The position numbers and the translations under genes were made by a program. A model generated the notes under the pieces. That model was not told the origin of the DNA, did not search any database, and worked only from the letters and a program-made list of their open reading frames with translations. Positions 14,950-17,278 of a DNA stretch of 17,278 bases are shown here, in pieces (the stretch's first letter is position 1; every line of letters starts with the position of its first letter). The DNA is from an uncultured Prevotellaceae bacterium (GTDB lineage: Bacteria > Bacteroidota > Bacteroidia > Bacteroidales > Bacteroidaceae), in contig OMXX01000085.1 in the NCBI GenBank assembly GCA_900315105.1, positions 1-17,278 on the forward strand, read 5' to 3'.

Positions 14950-15012
14950 ATGAAGTTAAGCGCAAAAACAAAAGAAATCATTCTTTTTTGCTGAGTTTTC
15001 GAAAATTATGCT

Positions 15013-15020
15013 TATCTTTG
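15013..15020 (+). promoter_or_regulatory. -7 element TATCTTTG for the SpoIIE phosphatase gene
   Basis: TATCTTTG matches TAnnTTTG; the only TTTG upstream is 22 bases away, slightly far. A start near 15027 would give a 12-base leader to the ATG at 15039 or a 36-base leader to the ATG at 15063. Confidence 0.5.
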
Positions 15021-15038
15021 CCGCATAAATGTTACTAG

Positions 15039-17048
15039 ATGAGACGAAGCAATGGGATCGTCATGAAACAGAAATATCAATCTTTTGCCAACAGGCTGAC
15101 CGGGAAAGTGCTGGTGACCGTGCTGCTAATCATGCTTTTTACGCTGGCGATGACTTTCATCGCAGCCTACCGAAGTATGAGGGGCGAGATCCGTGGCCGC
15201 TATCTGAGTATGAGGAATGTGGTGACGGAGAAGATTCATCTGGAGGTGAAGACCATAGAGATCGAGACCGCTAACGTATCCGACGAGGTGGAGCACCATC
15301 TGGCTTCCCCGGAGACTGTCATGGCGGCATTGGAAAAGGAACTCCGTCTGAACAACTGCGCAACAGGTTATTTCGCAGCCTTTGAGCCAGACTATTTCCC
15401 GGAAGAAGGGAAATGGTTTGAACCTTATGTCTATAAACGGAGTGACGGGTCATACCTTTCTGACCAAGTGGGGTCGGAACGGCACAACTATCTGGAGTCT
15501 GACTGGTATCAACGGGCTATGAAAGAGAAGAAAGGCTTCTGGACATCCCCTTACATCTACCATAATGGAACGGACTATGACGGGACATTCTGTACCTTTG
15601 TCATGCCGATTAGAAGAGCGGACGGGCGCATCATTGGCGTATGCGGAGCCGATTTGCTGCTGGACGACCTGATGAAGGATCTGCGTGAGATCGACGATGT
15701 CAGCCGTAGCGAGGGCATGCAGAATATTGACCAGCGTTACAAACACCTCGATTTCTACTCCTTTATTATTAATGACGAAGGTACCTATATCGCCCATCCC
15801 GATAAGGACTGTGTACTGAAGGAGAACATCATGTCGCATATGGGGAAGGATTTCCTGACAATAGACAACAGGCGTATCGCCAATGACATGATGCAGATGA
15901 AGAGTGGTATCGAGACTGTCATGATCGACGGCTCGTTAGCGGATCTGTATTTCAACCCTGTGGAATCGACCAACTGGTCGATGGCTATTGTTGTGCCAAA
16001 GAAGGCACTGCTCCAACCGATCTTCTTGCTGTTGATCAGTCTTCTGTCGGCTACGGGACTGGGGCAGATCCTGGTATGGGTCATCTGCCGTAGGGATATC
16101 CGGAAGATCGCAAAGCCATTGGAGGCCCTGACACAGTCCACTGATGAGGTGGCGAAGGGTAACTTCGAGGCACCTCTGCCACAGCTTGAGTATCACGATG
16201 AGATCAGTGTGCTGCGCGATTCCGTTGCCACCATGCAGCAGTCCTTGGTGCAATACATCCAGGACCTGAAGGAGACGACGGCGAAAAAGACGGCGATAGA
16301 GAGTGAGCTGAACGTGGCGAGGGACATCCAGATGTCGATGATTCCCGACCAATATCCACCGTTCCCGAAACGCGGTGATATCGATATCTACGGATCACTG
16401 ACTCCTGCCAAGGCGGTTGGCGGTGACCTGTTTGACTTCTTCATCCGCGACGAACGCCTGTTCTTCTGCATCGGCGATGTCAGCGGCAAGAGTGTGCCTG
16501 CCGCCCTGATGATGACGGTAGTGCGCTACCTGTTCCGTAGTATCTCCCCCCATTTCGATGAGCCTGGACAGATCGTGAAGATCATGAACGACTGTCTGGC
16601 TGCCGACAACAAGGCACTGCTGTTCTGCACCTTCTTCTTGGGTGTGCTCGACCTGAAGACTGGTATGCTGACCTACAGCAATGCCGGTCATGAGGCGCCA
16701 TACGTGATAGCCTCTGGGGTCGAAAGATTACCGGTCGATGTCAATATCGCCTTAGGTGTTATGGAGGGAATGACCTTCACGGCCCAGGAGATGCTGTTGC
16801 CCGCCAACGCCTTGCTGTTCCTCTATACCGACGGTCTGACCGAGGCCACCGATCAGGATAAGAATCTGTTTGGCAAGAAACGCGTGGAGGATGCCTTACG
16901 CCGGGCTATGGATGAGGGACTGACGGAGGCTGCCGGATATGTCGATAGGATGATCGGTGAAGTGGCAGCCTTTGTGAAGGAGGCGCCTCAGGCCGACGAC
17001 CTGACCATGCTGGCAATCAGAAACATTAAAGATAAAACATTGATATAA
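15039..17048 (+). CDS. Membrane sensor serine phosphatase (dCache-HAMP-SpoIIE/PP2C, RsbU-like)
   Basis: 669 residues (661 if it starts at MKQKYQS, 15063). Transmembrane helix 1 (about 23-44) is followed by a periplasmic dCache-type sensor (about 45-320; DWYQRAMKEKKGFWTSPYIY and CTFVMPIRRADGRIIGVCG are typical), helix 2 (about 324-350), a HAMP domain (351-403), a linker helix with the LNVARDIQMSMIP signature, and a PP2C/SpoIIE phosphatase domain (about 445-665). Metal-binding acids are present: GGDLFDFF (D463, D466), GDVSGK (D480), YTDG (D598) and QADDLTM (D653, D654). Such enzymes dephosphorylate a STAS anti-anti-sigma factor in response to an external signal, and a STAS gene follows after 11 bases. 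It appears intact and belongs to the GC-richer backbone. Confidence 0.9.
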   Translation: MRRSNGIVMKQKYQSFANRLTGKVLVTVLLIMLFTLAMTFIAAYRSMRGEIRGRYLSMRNVVTEKIHLEVKTIEIETANVSDEVEHHLASPETVMAALEKELRLNNCATGYFAAFEPDYFPEEGKWFEPYVYKRSDGSYLSDQVGSERHNYLESDWYQRAMKEKKGFWTSPYIYHNGTDYDGTFCTFVMPIRRADGRIIGVCGADLLLDDLMKDLREIDDVSRSEGMQNIDQRYKHLDFYSFIINDEGTYIAHPDKDCVLKENIMSHMGKDFLTIDNRRIANDMMQMKSGIETVMIDGSLADLYFNPVESTNWSMAIVVPKKALLQPIFLLLISLLSATGLGQILVWVICRRDIRKIAKPLEALTQSTDEVAKGNFEAPLPQLEYHDEISVLRDSVATMQQSLVQYIQDLKETTAKKTAIESELNVARDIQMSMIPDQYPPFPKRGDIDIYGSLTPAKAVGGDLFDFFIRDERLFFCIGDVSGKSVPAALMMTVVRYLFRSISPHFDEPGQIVKIMNDCLAADNKALLFCTFFLGVLDLKTGMLTYSNAGHEAPYVIASGVERLPVDVNIALGVMEGMTFTAQEMLLPANALLFLYTDGLTEATDQDKNLFGKKRVEDALRRAMDEGLTEAAGYVDRMIGEVAAFVKEAPQADDLTMLAIRNIKDKTLI

Positions 17049-17059
17049 ATATTTAGCTT

Positions 17060-17278
17060 ATGAAGACTACAATTGAAACTACAGAGGGTAAGGCCCTCGT
17101 CACTTTTGAAGGTATTTTAGACTCCTATATCGCTGAAGAGGTGGGCGAACAGCTTGTACAGCTGTACGAGTTGGAAGACACGGAGATCACGCTCGACTGC
17201 ACGAAACTCGAGTACATCGCTTCGAGTGGCCTGCGTCTGTTCTTACTCCTTCTGAGGAACACGAAGGCCAACGGCTGC
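17060..17278 (+). CDS. STAS-domain anti-anti-sigma factor (3' end outside window)
   Basis: 73 residues to the window edge. MKTTIETTEGKALVTFEGIL starts a STAS strand-helix pattern, and LDCTKLEYIASSGLRLFLLL has the conserved D/C-x-x-x-L-x-x-I-x-S-S-G-L-R loop, where one of S55/S56 would be the phosphorylated serine. This is the expected substrate of the phosphatase encoded 11 bases upstream. The two form a partner-switching module together with a kinase/anti-sigma protein that probably lies further right. Confidence 0.88.
   Translation, partial: MKTTIETTEGKALVTFEGILDSYIAEEVGEQLVQLYELEDTEITLDCTKLEYIASSGLRLFLLLLRNTKANGC

Larger units (their letters stand above)
14726..15012. other. Non-coding right boundary and host intergenic region
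   Basis: No credible gene is seen. Left of the 99-bp repeat lie about 50 bases without recognisable signals. Right of it, AAAAACGAG (14868-14876) pairs with CTCGTTTTT (14895-14903), and a palindromic module (14925-14949) follows before the phosphatase promoter. The 61-residue frame at 14853-15038 has no family features and starts inside the repeat, so it is not called. Confidence 0.5.

Noticed and set aside
14853..15038. 61-residue plus-strand frame before the phosphatase
   Set aside because: It starts inside the 99-bp repeat, runs through hairpins and a promoter element, and is rich in Lys/Asn/Ser as expected for AT-rich intergenic DNA.
1..17278. tRNA or rRNA genes as integration target
   Set aside because: No tRNA-like cloverleaf or rRNA sequence was recognised at the island ends or elsewhere; the boundary is an intergenic promoter region.

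Overview
The window looks like a chromosomal segment from a Bacteroidales bacterium, most likely Prevotella-like. The basis is the Bacteroidetes promoter pattern (TTTG about 19-20 bases before TAnnTTTG), weak ribosome binding sites, BspA-type leucine-rich-repeat (LRR) proteins, a Bacteroides-type tyrosine recombinase and paired excisionase-like helix-turn-helix (HTH) proteins. No database search was possible; family names rest on motifs read by eye.

Layout. The left edge (1-468, minus) is the N-terminal part of a radical SAM protein of the putative DNA modification/repair type. The right edge (15039-17278, plus) is a membrane sensor SpoIIE-type phosphatase followed by a STAS anti-anti-sigma factor cut by the window end. 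These GC-richer genes look like host backbone. Between them lies an inserted island of about 14.3 kb bounded by a perfect 99-bp direct repeat (492-590 and 14774-14872). Each repeat copy carries the core TAACTTTG, which is both a Bacteroidetes -7 promoter element and the core expected for CTnDOT-like integration.

Island content. The left end has a frameshifted tyrosine recombinase (921-2100), a strong hairpin terminator, and two overlapping minus-strand HTH genes resembling excisionases (2217-2830). The AT-rich cargo (about 3.0-14.5 kb) is framed by imperfect inverted repeats (2949-3027 and 14475-14558) whose central hairpin keeps its shape although its sequence differs. The cargo holds a small protein with a LytTR-like start, a 981-aa cytoplasmic BspA-type LRR protein, a DUF1810 protein, an AraC-family relic with two frameshifts, a second LRR protein (909 aa), a 1130-aa GHKL ATPase with a C-terminal PD-(D/E)xK (DUF3883-like) nuclease domain, and a RhuM-family protein. 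Right of the cargo is a candidate small RNA with a near-consensus promoter, a long 5' hairpin and an intrinsic terminator.

Working together. The second LRR gene and the GHKL-nuclease gene are 2 bases apart and almost certainly co-translated. The LRR proteins have no visible signal peptide, so they are predicted to act inside the cell. An intracellular LRR protein coupled to an ATPase-nuclease on an island suggests an undescribed defence system (LRR as sensor, GHKL-nuclease as effector). This is inference from architecture and context. The recombinase looks broken, so the island is probably stranded unless helped in trans.
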